Assembly: GCF_029168945.1 (NCBI RefSeq)
Contig: NC_083602.1
Coordinates: 47,925,442-47,989,441, forward strand
DNA: 64,000 bases
Direction: 5' to 3'
From: Cannabis sativa
Lineage: Eukaryota > Streptophyta > Magnoliopsida > Rosales > Cannabaceae
Part shown: in pieces, positions 52,721 through 62,746 of the stretch
Position numbering within the stretch: position 1 is the stretch's first letter
Layout of the letters: every line of letters begins with the position of its first letter
Notes under the pieces: generated by a model
Database searches by the model: none
The model's input: only the letters and a program-made list of their open reading frames with translations
Told to the model about the DNA's origin: nothing
Program-made: the position numbers and the translations under genes

Positions 52721-53448
52721 AGTACCAGGTCGGATGACCACGATAAGTACTTAATGAACATTTTCTCTTAAGTGAATGGCCTGCTGGGCAAACTACGCTC
52801 AAAGGTTTGGACAAAAGGAAAAAAGTACTCAGGTCAGGTGACCACCATTTAAAGTACAATTTCTATTTCTGCAATTTGTTTTATTTCATGTTAAGCTAAA
52901 AGATCAGATTAGATCAAATAGCTCTGATGTAAGTTACTACGGAAACAAATACATTTTTCGATCAATAATAAAGATAGTTATTTAAAAATTCAAATTGAGT
53001 CAAAATTATCAGCATGTTTCTAATTTACCATCCAGTGCGTACAAAAGGTTTGGTCAAACACAAAGCACCGAACAAATAAAAAATGTACTTGTAAGAAACA
53101 AGTGATCAAGAGTCATAAGTCTGCTCGGTCACTTGGGGGCACCTATACCTGTACAAAGCATTTGGTAAAGATAAAACAGTCACAATTGCACGATGATTAT
53201 AAACAGAGAATGAAATTCATTAAAGATAACAAAAGTACGTAATACTGGGATTAAAAGCTACCCGGTCAGCCCGTTGTCTGTAAACTGAAAAAATAATTCC
53301 AAGTTTAAAGACCGCTTGGCCGGTCATGATGTCTTAGAAAAGGATAAGATAAAAATAAAAGGATAAAAAGAGGTAGTATTTAAACAGCTGGAGTCCCAGG
53401 CTCTTGGTTCGGGTCCTGTGGGCCGGCAGGAGCTGGAGGATCTGTTGT
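52721..53448 (+). other. Non-coding tail between D2 pol and the antisense gene
   Basis: It aligns with 40187-40928 of D1. It holds two AGTAC..CAGGT units, a CTCGGTCACTTGGGGGC block (about 53124, an internal purine-rich tract) and the 3' end region of the antisense gene. Confidence 0.7.
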
Positions 53449-56131
53449 TTAAACGGGAGGTACATCAGCATTCTGGCTAGAGGTAGAAGCAGCCGCCTCA
53501 GTTTCACCATAAGCCACTAATTGGGAAGCACAGAACTCAAGGTACATGTCCTTGGCTTCACCTAAGTAGTCGAAGTTTGCCTGAGGATTAGCCTTCCAAA
53601 AATCGTAGAAGAGCTCAAGACCAGCTGTCTCCAAGGCATGAACTTTCTCTCCCAGCCTCGTCACCTCAGCCGTAAGCTCCTCCTCCTTAGACTTCTTCTC
53701 CTCCTCCACCCGACGAAGGACCGCTCGAAGAGATGTCCTTTCATCTTGAAGGCTGTTCACTTCAACAGATAAAGTCTCAATGGTCTCCTCAAGTCGGTCA
53801 GAAGCCTCGAGATCCTTAGTCAGCTAAGCTATTTTCTTCTGGGCAGTAAAAAAGTTTCTAGTTGGCTTCACCCAACTCCATCCGAAGAGCTCCGAGTTCC
53901 GCCTTGGCATCTTCAGCATCCTTCCTGGCCAAGTCCACCTCCGCCCTCATGGTGTTTGACAAAGTCATGTTCTTGGAAGAAGCAGACTTAGCCCGGGAGT
54001 AAGTGTAGGCCAACTTCAGACCGGCCTACACAGAGAAAAAACTTTTGTATTTGAGCAAAGTAAAGAGGATTAAATGAAATCGTCAAGAAAGACTTACCCT
54101 TGTGAATTTCTTCAAGACTCCCCCCCATCAACAGCTCAAGAGAAGAGTCATTGTAAGCACCGGCCAACTGCTCACTAACCTCAGGAACCAACCGGTTCAT
54201 ATAGTGGGCGAGCATCTCCTTGCCTTTCTTGGCCTTTGGAAGCACTGGCAAAGGTGGAGTAGGGGTCCGCACCAGCTCAGACCCACCTCTCGGTTGGTCA
54301 GACCTGTCCGAACTCCCTCTTCGAGTCTCCTTAGACTTGGCAACTTTTGGAGTAGAGGGGTTTGCAACCGTTAGATCCTCAGAAAGATCGATGACCTCCC
54401 CGGCAGGTGTCTTTTCCTTAGAAGAGGTCCCCTCACTGCCTTTAGACTTCTTGGCTGGAGGAGATGCGCTGGAGCTTCCGCCAATCCTCTTCTTCAGAGC
54501 ATCATGCATCTTCTGAGACATGTCTGCACGGAACAAAAACAACATGGTTAGAGAAAACAGACACCAAAAACATAAAGCATAATAGTCAAGAAGCTTAAAA
54601 ACAAGATGGAGTAGTATGCAAGATGATTGCCCGGGCAGGCCTCGAAGTCCATCATCACCTGACATGCCTCTTATTTCAGACATAATAGCTTTCCCTTTTC
54701 CGAGCACAGGAGAAGGCGGCCGAGCAGGAGAGATGGGCTTTCTAATGCGAATTGCATGTTCAATAGGCTTGGGCTGGGCCGGAAGTTTCTTCCTCATTTT
54801 GAGCGGAGTCACCTGCTCTTCCTCAGCTTCATCTTTAGGATTCAAGAGCTCTTGAGCATATTGCTTGGCCCTTGCACCTCCCTTCAACTTAGCTTCACGC
54901 TTGAGTTGAATGAGTTCATTCTCCTTATGAGCACGTTCAGCCCGTCCAGCACTAGATTTCCTCTTCTTCTCCCTCACTGGCTTAGGAATGAAATCCTTTG
55001 GATAGAGCCCGTACTTCACAAAGTTATCCTCAAAGGTCAACTGGATGATATTCCGGTCTTCCCCCAGAAGTTGAGCAAGCTTTTGAGCTCTATCCCTAAG
55101 AGCAAGTGTGAGGGGAGGGTGGTGATATGTTGGAATCTGCTGGAACCGAGTACGGGTGATGCCCGCGCCATCCACCAAGAAGTACTCATCAATAAAACGC
55201 CCAATTTTGCTGATGGTCGAATCATCGGTGCCCGTCAACCACTAGAAGTCTGGTTGAGAGAAATAGAAGTACCCCGACCTGCCTTGCTTGGGGTGGACTT
55301 CAAATCAAAGAACCAACTGACCTCGTGGGGAGAAGGCATATCCCACTTCTGGGAGGCATAAAGGACGAAAAGGGCAGACAGATACTTAATGCCCTTAGGA
55401 GTGAACTGGGCCGGACAGAGGCCGAAGAAGTCTGCCACATCCTTAAAGTATTGGTGCAAAGGCATCAGTGCCCCTTGCTGGGCATGAGCGCCCGACCAAG
55501 CACACATCCCCTTGCCAGGGTTTGTGGCACGATTATTGTGGGCCGGAATGTAGCAGTCCAATTCACCCAGGTAGCCACCCTGGTTGAGAGTCTGCAGGCG
55601 CGCCTCGGTAACCCTGGACGGAGAACTCACACACCTAGCGCCCAAGGCACCTTGCCTTCTATGAGGAACCGCAGCAGTAAGCTCCTCACTGACGTAGTCC
55701 ACGCCCTTAACCAGGATGTCTCCGTCAGCATCGACTTGCTCCCCAACCTCGTTGTATCCCCCGTAGTTTTAGGGTTCAACCTCCTCCTCTTCCTCCGCCT
55801 TAGAGGAACTGCTAGGACGAACGTCGTCCTACTCCTCAATCTCTTGGACCTCAGTGCCCCCTTCATGATCTCCCTCCTCCTGGACATCTGGATCCTGTTC
55901 GGCGCTGGGCAAAGTGGCGTGCCGAGCCACTTGAGGATCAGACGCGTCGGCCATACGCGTTGTTTTCTTGGTACGAGCCATCATTCTATGGCTGGATAAA
56001 AGATTTGAGGGAGAATGTCCTTCACTGGAAGAAGGTGGGCTAGAACAGAGACGAGGATGGTCCTCGTGTAAGAGTTGAAGCAAGTCCTGGTCGATTCGAT
56101 GCTCGCTCTCCCAAAACTCACCTGGGTTCAT
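53449..56131 (-). pseudogene. Antisense gene of D2, three coding exons, frameshifts and stops
   Basis: Aligns throughout with the antisense gene of D1. Exons: about 54659-56131, 54098-54523 and 53449-54025; introns 135 bp (donor CAG/GTGATG) and 72 bp (donor GTAAGT, acceptor TGTGTAG). The start MNPGEFWESE and the inner MARTKKTTRMADASDP match D1. The central domain ([38 protein letters not shown]) and the serine-rich linker (KSKGSEGTSSKEKTPAGEVI) are conserved. A one-base loss in a G run near 55290 shifts the frame, stops lie near 55831, 55769 and 53825, and the middle part (53988-55238) is open through the introns. The function is unknown. Confidence 0.82.
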
Positions 56132-56660
56132 CTATAAAAGACAACACACGAGACGAGTGTTTGGCTGGAATATCAAGCGATAAACAAGCAAACATGCCGA
56201 CCAGGAGTACGCAACAGATTAAAGAGTAAGAATGGTCAAAGAAAAGCCAAAACTCAGGAAGTTTGAAATTTTCTCGAGTTAGGGAAAAAATTTCATGAAG
56301 CTTAGAATAAGCAAGATGAAAGACAAGCATTATGCAGTTCAGATTGCTAGCATTACGGACTGTAAAATCGCATGAAACCATGACAAAGAAGAATCGTAGA
56401 GTTCCTAAACCTAGGGTTTCCTAGGTATTTTCTACGGCAAAGTCGAAGGTGCATTCGAAACATAAACATGCAAAAATAAGCATAAAGGAAATCGAGAACT
56501 TACTCAAGAGTCAGATGTCTGGATTCAAGCAACGTCAAACCAACGAGCAGTTTCGATGAAGGCACTTCAGCAAACTTGAAGCCAAAAAACCTCTCTTTTC
56601 GCTCTGAACTCACTTAGCAAAGAAAGATGGTGAAAATGAGTTTATGTGCCAATGCTCTTT

Positions 56661-56893
56661 GGTATTTATAGGAAAGTCACGAAAAAAGGTTATCATTCAA
56701 AAGGACCTCAGACGCCTTGTTCCCCTCTAAAAAGCGAATATGGAAAATCAAAAATAATCAAGTGCAGCCTTCAACCGTGGTGAGAGAAATCGGATTTTGT
56801 AATATTGATTGTCAGAGCATTAATAGCCGAAAATCGAAGGGACACCCAGTCAGCCTCACATCGAGTCTTGGACAGATGCGCTCGACACGTGTC
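56661..56893 (-). promoter_or_regulatory. Antisense promoter of D2: TATA box and G-box
   Basis: TATAAATACC on the minus strand (56661-56670) lies 530 bp upstream of the antisense ATG, and the G-box GACACGTGTC is at 56884-56893. Sequence and spacing are the same as in D1. Initiation here would give RNA antisense to genomic transcripts of the element. Confidence 0.65.
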
Positions 56894-56968
56894 CCCATCC
56901 AAAGGCAAAAGCGGCTCGGATTAAGTCTATGCGCAACTTCGGAAGTTCGGTACAGACTTGGGGGCAAA

Positions 56969-57598
56969 TGTTATCCCAATTTTTGCACTCTGACGTGGCA
57001 TCACATGATGGTGACACATGGAATCAACTTCGAATATCTGCTCGGAGGGTATAAGCCGAACAAGATGCCTCATAGGCATGTCTGGAGCAAAGCGATCAAC
57101 AATCCGCGCAGAGCAATCAAAACTTAGTGATTCAGCTTTCACATCGTGAGTCATCAAAGAAATCCCTATAACTTGGGGATCAGATCACAGAGATATGGCA
57201 AGCTATCCGAATCCCACGATTAGTGTATTCTACATTTATCATGCAATCTTTCTGCTTATATCCTTGTAACGAGAAGGAAAATACTTCTTCTCCAAGTTCA
57301 TAGCCCTATAAATAGTGGTGCATTTCACTGGGCATAGGACGAGAGATTTTACCCTAGAGAGATTAGCTAAGAATTCCTATTCAGAGATATTGTTGTAAGA
57401 GCTATAAAAAAAGGAACCTTTCTCCTTGTTCTTGAGAAAATACAAATAACGAGGATTAGGCTATTACTGAACTCATCGGGGCTGAACCTCTATAAAATTC
57501 TTGTGTCTTTACATTGCTTTACTATATATCAATTGCTATAAACCACTTATCGCTTACTAAATAAGATTCACTGTCGTTGGCTAAAAGCGAGGTCAATA
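56969..57598 (+). repeat. 3' LTR of D2
   Basis: 630 bp. Its last bases are GTCAATA instead of GTCAACA. It is preceded by the polypurine tract ACTTGGGGGCAAA and followed by CTAAC. Confidence 0.92.
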
Positions 57599-57603
57599 CT
57601 AAC

Positions 57604-59295
57604 CATCTCTTTTTTTTTCAAATTTTTTATTTTAGAAATATTTTATTAAATTAAAATTATAAGATTTGATAAATGTTAGTTTTGACATTTTATCTTATTA
57701 GATATTTTTTTATTAAAATTTATTTTGGAAAAAATAAAATTAAAATTTGAAAAATTGGTTAGTTTACATTTGAATAAAAATTTTAGTGTTTCTAACCATA
57801 AATTTTCAAACTTATTTTATTTTATTTTTTAATAAAATTGGTAATATCCTAACCATAAAATATCTTATTTTTCAAATTGTTTATTTTGTAATATTTAATT
57901 TATTAAATTATAAGATTAAGTATATAATATTAGGAATAATTAAATTTTAAAATTCAAGATATTATATTATATTATCTTATTAAAAATTTAATTAATTTAA
58001 ATTTTGAATAAACTTGAAATTTGAAAATTGGTTAGATATTTGAATTTAAGTTAGAATTTAGGATATTTACGAGATTTGTTAGGCTTTTGAATTTTTTTCA
58101 AATATTCTCTAACAACCTAAATTTTAAATTCTAGTTAAGATATATTTTAAATTTTAAATTTTAAATTTTAAAATAGAGATATCTTAGCCTACTTTCCAGA
58201 TTATCTGTTACTTGTTTTTGTTTGTATTGCTTAATTATTTAATTATTTATTCAAAAAAAAAATTACAAACCTATTATTTATTTGATCTAAATTTCTATGA
58301 TTAACTTGTTGACAGATCCAACGATCTGATTTTAATCATAGTTCAATTGTCAATAGATCTTATAAATAATTTGTAACAGGTAATTTTTGCAATTTCTTTC
58401 ATCTGTGTAAACCTAGTAAAATGATAGGGCACAATCAAATCATTTGACCTGTGTGAGCCTATATGTTTTCTTTTGGACTTAGATGCATATAGGAAGCCCA
58501 TTTAAGTTTTATAAATTAAATGGACTAGGTTGCTAAAATAAAATTTCACATCAGTAATTTTATTTGGGCCCAGTTAGAATGAAGCTTATTCAATGAATAA
58601 CAATTATTTATTTAAAGGTTAAATTCCTCTCCTTTGGGCCTTGTGTGAGAGTAAGGGTGTCAATATTAGTGGGTACGACATACTGAACCCAGCCCTCCCT
58701 CACATGAACCACCCCAATTATGAAGGCCCATTTGCCTTATTTAAAAAATTGTATTAGGTTAATTATATTAGTCTAACCTAATTAAAATTGAATTAGCAAC
58801 ATAATAAGTTTTAAAATATATGAAATTTATATTTCATTGAATATTTTAAAGTTAACTTTAGAAAAACACTTAGTTAAATGAGATATATTCTAGATAGTTT
58901 TTTCTAGTAACTAATTATATTTTGTAATATTTAATTAGAAAAATATTATAAGTTGAAAATTAATTATTTATTAATTAATTTTGGACCAACTTAAATTAAA
59001 ATATATTTCGTAGTATTAAATTAGAATTAATAATTAAGTTAATTTTATACTTGATTATTTAATTCTTATATTTAATACATTCAGTTAAATTGAAAATTAA
59101 ATATTTAAGTTGATTTTATTCTTGACACTTAAATATTATTATTTTGAGAATATTTAATTAAATAGAAAATTATTTTAAGTTGGAAATTTTAATTTCAGAA
59201 CAACTTAAATTTGAATAATTTTGAAAATATATTTTATTTTATGTTATTAATCATTTTTTTGAATAAATTCGAAATTGCATTATTTAAATGCAGAT
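57604..59295 (+). mobile_element. Right remnant of LARD-like element C
   Basis: An AT-rich non-coding interior whose reverse complement matches copy B. A clearly conserved stretch at 58600-58745 corresponds to 35275-35420 (GTGGGTACGACATACTGAACC in both). Another at 58370-58480 corresponds to about 35540-35640. It ends abruptly at the LTR of element E, so E probably inserted into C. Confidence 0.8.
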
Positions 59296-60076
59296 TGTTG
59301 CTCCAAAATTCGCCCAAAATACGTGGACCAGTCAAGAGGGGACACGTGGATCGGATAACTTGGAAAGATTTGCTAAGTCTTTTTATGCCACCAGGAAGCG
59401 CTCTTAACATGGGTCCCGGAGGAGACACCCGGAGTACAAGTTACTCCTGGAAGCCAATATAGCGTGAAGGCTCTCCGGGATGTGTCAGGTCTCTCCCGAG
59501 AAATCAAGTCGCATTTAATGCTGCATGGGAGGAAGCGTGTTGGGACTGTAACACGCAATAAAGTCTGACGGCACAACCCCCAAACAGCAGCGCTACAGTA
59601 ATGATCATTTAAGTCTAGCGACGGCTACTCTGCGAAGAGTCACGTCAATCGTAAGACAAAAAGGACATTCTCCATAAAAGCCCTACAGCACCTAGGGATT
59701 TGACCATGCATCACCCATGGTATATTCATCGGAAATGCCCAACTTTATGGATACTTACAGATACATGTGTAAGAACAATTCTAGGGATTACCCCACCAAA
59801 ACACTATAAATACCCCCTCAAAGCTCATTTAATGGGGTCGGAGAATCTTGGTTGCAAAAGAGTAAGAAGAGAAAAAACTCACCAAGAACATTCTCTCTAA
59901 AAAAGAGAAAAACAATCTCTCAAGTGTAGAATCTGTATTAAACACATCCATTAATAGCAGTGGCTCGTGGACTAAGGCTCATTAACGCCCCAACCACGTA
60001 AAAAGTCTTCGTCTCGCTTTCTTACAGCTCATTATTATAAACATATTTTAATAGTTGCCGAAAACCTCGGTCAACA
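59296..60076 (+). repeat. 5' LTR of element E
   Basis: 781 bp, TGTTGCTCC ... CTCGGTCAACA. The TATA box is ACTATAAATACCCC (59803-59816). Its first ~395 bp recur inverted at 1-395. Confidence 0.92.
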
Positions 60077-60139
60077 TTTTGGTGCTTTCATTGAGAGCTG
60101 AGGAAAGCTGCTTCACAACAAGCATTTAACTTCACGATA

Positions 60140-62746
60140 ATGGTGGAGACAAGAGCTACACGTCATCCTCGCCCTCTAGAAGACGCTCAAGATCCCAATG
60201 AGGAAGATGTAGCCTCAAGGGCAGCAGAGGAGTCCGAGGAAGAAGAAGAAGGAATAGTTCCTGATGAAAACCACGAGGAACACCTCGACGAGTATGCATA
60301 TGATGACGGAAGCTACCAAGAGCTGGTGCTCCTCAGACAAAAAGCTATCGATCATGAAGCTGAGATCGAAGCTCAGAAAGTGCAAAATCAAAAGATGCAT
60401 GAAGTGATGCTAGCCATGCAGAAAGCCATGGAGGCAGCTGGCATTCACGTGCATCCTAAGGCGATGGCCGCTGGACTCGACGGGGAGCCAGCGACGTCTT
60501 CGCCTAATTCCCAGCAGCAAAGGCCTAGGGAACCCAGCCCTATAAGGCACCCTGCTGAGAAAAACCAAACAAAAAACCCTACTTCCGCCCCTGGTCGAAA
60601 GAAAAAGGCGCAGGATCCGCGTAAGGTCCGCTCAGATTTCCCTAAAGGGAAAGGTCCGCAGAGGGGCAAGCCCCAAAGAGGGAGTCTTGGCCCTCAGGAT
60701 CGAGGGGACCGGAAAAGCGTTTCCGTGCACCAGGAACCAGGGGGTAGAGGAAGAGGAGGACAGAGATGTCCACCCATTGATCTGAGAAATCAAATCAATG
60801 GGAATCAAGGTGACCTCCGGGATCACCTTGACCAAAAAAGATACAGACCCGTAGTCTCCTCGGGTACTGTAAACGAAGGAATTATGGCAGAGCTTGCCAT
60901 CCTTCGAAAAGATATTGCCCGAGTCTCCCGGAGGCAGAAGGGGGATGACTCCGACTCGGACAGTGAGGACCGGGAGCCTTGTGCCAAGCATATCCTGGAG
61001 GCGGAGCTCCCTAAAAACTTCAAGATGCCCGAGATGGCGGCATATACTGGGAACTCTGACCCCAGTGATCACTTGTCACGATTCAACCGAGTCATGACAG
61101 TCATGCGGGTCAGCAATGACGCCAAATGCTTATGCTTCCCCCTCACTCTGAGCGGATCGGCAGAGGAATGGTTCAAGAAATTGGAACCAGGATCGGTGGG
61201 ATGTTGGAACAAACTCCAAACCAACTTCCGGAGACAATTTGTCGCCGCCAGGAAGGTCAACTTGGAGGTTAGTGCCTTGACCAACATCAAGCAACTACCC
61301 ACCGAGACCTTGAAGAATTACATCAAGAGGTTCCGAGAGGAAGCCTCGAAGACCAAGAAGGTCGACGACGGACAACAGCTTGCGCTTCTCCAAGCAGGAA
61401 TCCGCACTGGGACTCCCTTCTGGAACGAATTACAGCAAGAAGGCGCTGCTAGCCTTCAGGACTTCCAGAAGCGAGTCCAAAAATATATTAACCTCGAAGA
61501 AGCCCAGATCGTGGCTTACGGAGGCTATTATCTCACCGGGATAGCAGGATATATGCCAGGAGTGTCGCCCTCGGGTACTGTCCCGACCGCGACCCCTCCG
61601 GTAAGTGGCATACAGTTTTCTGCTACTCCCGGATACAGCCAGGGCCAAGCTTTGCCCCCGGCATCTTCCCATTACGGCAACCCGTCCGGGGTGAATGGAC
61701 GGGCTCCTTCACAGGCTGCCCCAACCGCTAGCTTGACAGGCCCTACCCAGGGGTCGAGAAGCAAAAGGTCTTCCAAGGGCAGCACCCGAACGGGAGAGAA
61801 GCGCCAAAAGAAGGGGTACACACCCCAATACACCCAGTACACAGAGCTCACGGACTCTCAGGAACGTGTCTATTTTGCCACAAGGCAGAATACGCACTAC
61901 CGGAGACCCCAGCCATTGTACAGAGACAGCTCCCGGAGAGATCCGAGTAAAAGGTGCGAGTACCACAACGACATTGGCCACAGCACCAATGAGTGTAAAA
62001 ATCTCAAAGATGAGATTGAGAATCTGATCCGTTTGGGCCACCTCTATGAGTGGATCAAAAATAGGTTACCCCACCTTAACCCGGGGCAGGTGGCAGGGGG
62101 CATGCCTTCGGGAACACCAGGGGGTACAGCACGAGTATTGCCTCCAGCTGCTCCCGCAGGTGACGCCCAGCATATACCCGGACTACCGCCCCGGCCTAAT
62201 GGACGGGTAGCCATGATCTCCGGAGGTCCCCATATCGGAGGAAACACTCGAAAGGAGCGGAAGAGATATGCCGAGGCCGCAAGACACAGTGAGGTGTGGG
62301 AGGTCACTCAACTCCCAGCTCAAAGGCCTCGGCTAATGGACCAGCCCATAACGTTCACGGAAGAAGACGCCAAGACGGTGCGTTTTCCTCATCACGACCC
62401 GCTGGTCATAGAGACCCCCATTGCAAATAAAGTAGTGGCTAGGGTCCTGATTGACAATGGAAGTTCCGTGAACTTGCTCTTCAAAGAGGCCTTCACTGCG
62501 ATAGGATTGACCGACCGGGACCTCTCTCCTAGTGGATCGCAGCTCACAGGGTTTAACGGGACAACGCTAATCCCGATGGGAAAAGTCAGGCTCCCAGTTA
62601 CCCTGTGCCCGGATACCCCCCAGAGGACTGCTTTCCGAAAGGGTCGTAGAACCAATGGAGGACGTCGAAGAGATACCAGTGTGCGACGACGACTCCACCA
62701 AAGTACTCCGGATAGGGAGAAGCCTAGATCCGGAGGAAAAAGATAA
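60140..62746 (+). CDS. Element E gag with N-terminal half of protease
   Basis: 868 codons from the first ATG after the leader. Residues by approximate position: acidic N-terminus with a Glu run (about 30-45), coiled segment (about 75-105), basic Pro/Arg/Gly-rich region (120-220), Retrotrans_gag core (LSGSAEEWFKKLEPGSVGCW, about 338-357), Pro/Gly/Ser-rich region (440-560), zinc-finger-like KRCEYHNDIGHSTNEC (about 604-618) and protease active site VLIDNGSSVNLLF (about 769). After LPVTLCPDTPQRTAF the protease match breaks off. The remaining Arg-rich tail is pol sequence read in the wrong frame. The second half of the protease is missing. Confidence 0.9.
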   Translation: MVETRATRHPRPLEDAQDPNEEDVASRAAEESEEEEEGIVPDENHEEHLDEYAYDDGSYQELVLLRQKAIDHEAEIEAQKVQNQKMHEVMLAMQKAMEAAGIHVHPKAMAAGLDGEPATSSPNSQQQRPREPSPIRHPAEKNQTKNPTSAPGRKKKAQDPRKVRSDFPKGKGPQRGKPQRGSLGPQDRGDRKSVSVHQEPGGRGRGGQRCPPIDLRNQINGNQGDLRDHLDQKRYRPVVSSGTVNEGIMAELAILRKDIARVSRRQKGDDSDSDSEDREPCAKHILEAELPKNFKMPEMAAYTGNSDPSDHLSRFNRVMTVMRVSNDAKCLCFPLTLSGSAEEWFKKLEPGSVGCWNKLQTNFRRQFVAARKVNLEVSALTNIKQLPTETLKNYIKRFREEASKTKKVDDGQQLALLQAGIRTGTPFWNELQQEGAASLQDFQKRVQKYINLEEAQIVAYGGYYLTGIAGYMPGVSPSGTVPTATPPVSGIQFSATPGYSQGQALPPASSHYGNPSGVNGRAPSQAAPTASLTGPTQGSRSKRSSKGSTRTGEKRQKKGYTPQYTQYTELTDSQERVYFATRQNTHYRRPQPLYRDSSRRDPSKRCEYHNDIGHSTNECKNLKDEIENLIRLGHLYEWIKNRLPHLNPGQVAGGMPSGTPGGTARVLPPAAPAGDAQHIPGLPPRPNGRVAMISGGPHIGGNTRKERKRYAEAARHSEVWEVTQLPAQRPRLMDQPITFTEEDAKTVRFPHHDPLVIETPIANKVVARVLIDNGSSVNLLFKEAFTAIGLTDRDLSPSGSQLTGFNGTTLIPMGKVRLPVTLCPDTPQRTAFRKGRRTNGGRRRDTSVRRRLHQSTPDREKPRSGGKR

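Larger units (their letters stand above)
45950..57598 (+). mobile_element. Full-length Tat-lineage gypsy element D2 (11.6 kb) with antisense gene
   Basis: LTRs of about 630 bp (45950-46584 and 56969-57598) are flanked by TTAAC (45945-45949) and CTAAC (57599-57603), a TSD with one mismatch. The order is gag, protease, RT, RNase H, a second plant-type RNase H, integrase, tail, antisense gene, polypurine tract (56956-56968), LTR. The second RNase H is the hallmark of the Tat lineage. By eye the LTRs differ at about 40 positions (about 6%). gag and pol are split by many stops and frameshifts, so the copy is not autonomous. Confidence 0.93.

Noticed and set aside
60632..62307. Long minus-strand frames across the gag of element E
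   Set aside because: GC-rich shadow frames opposite an intact gag. No domain, and not in the post-pol position of the true antisense gene.
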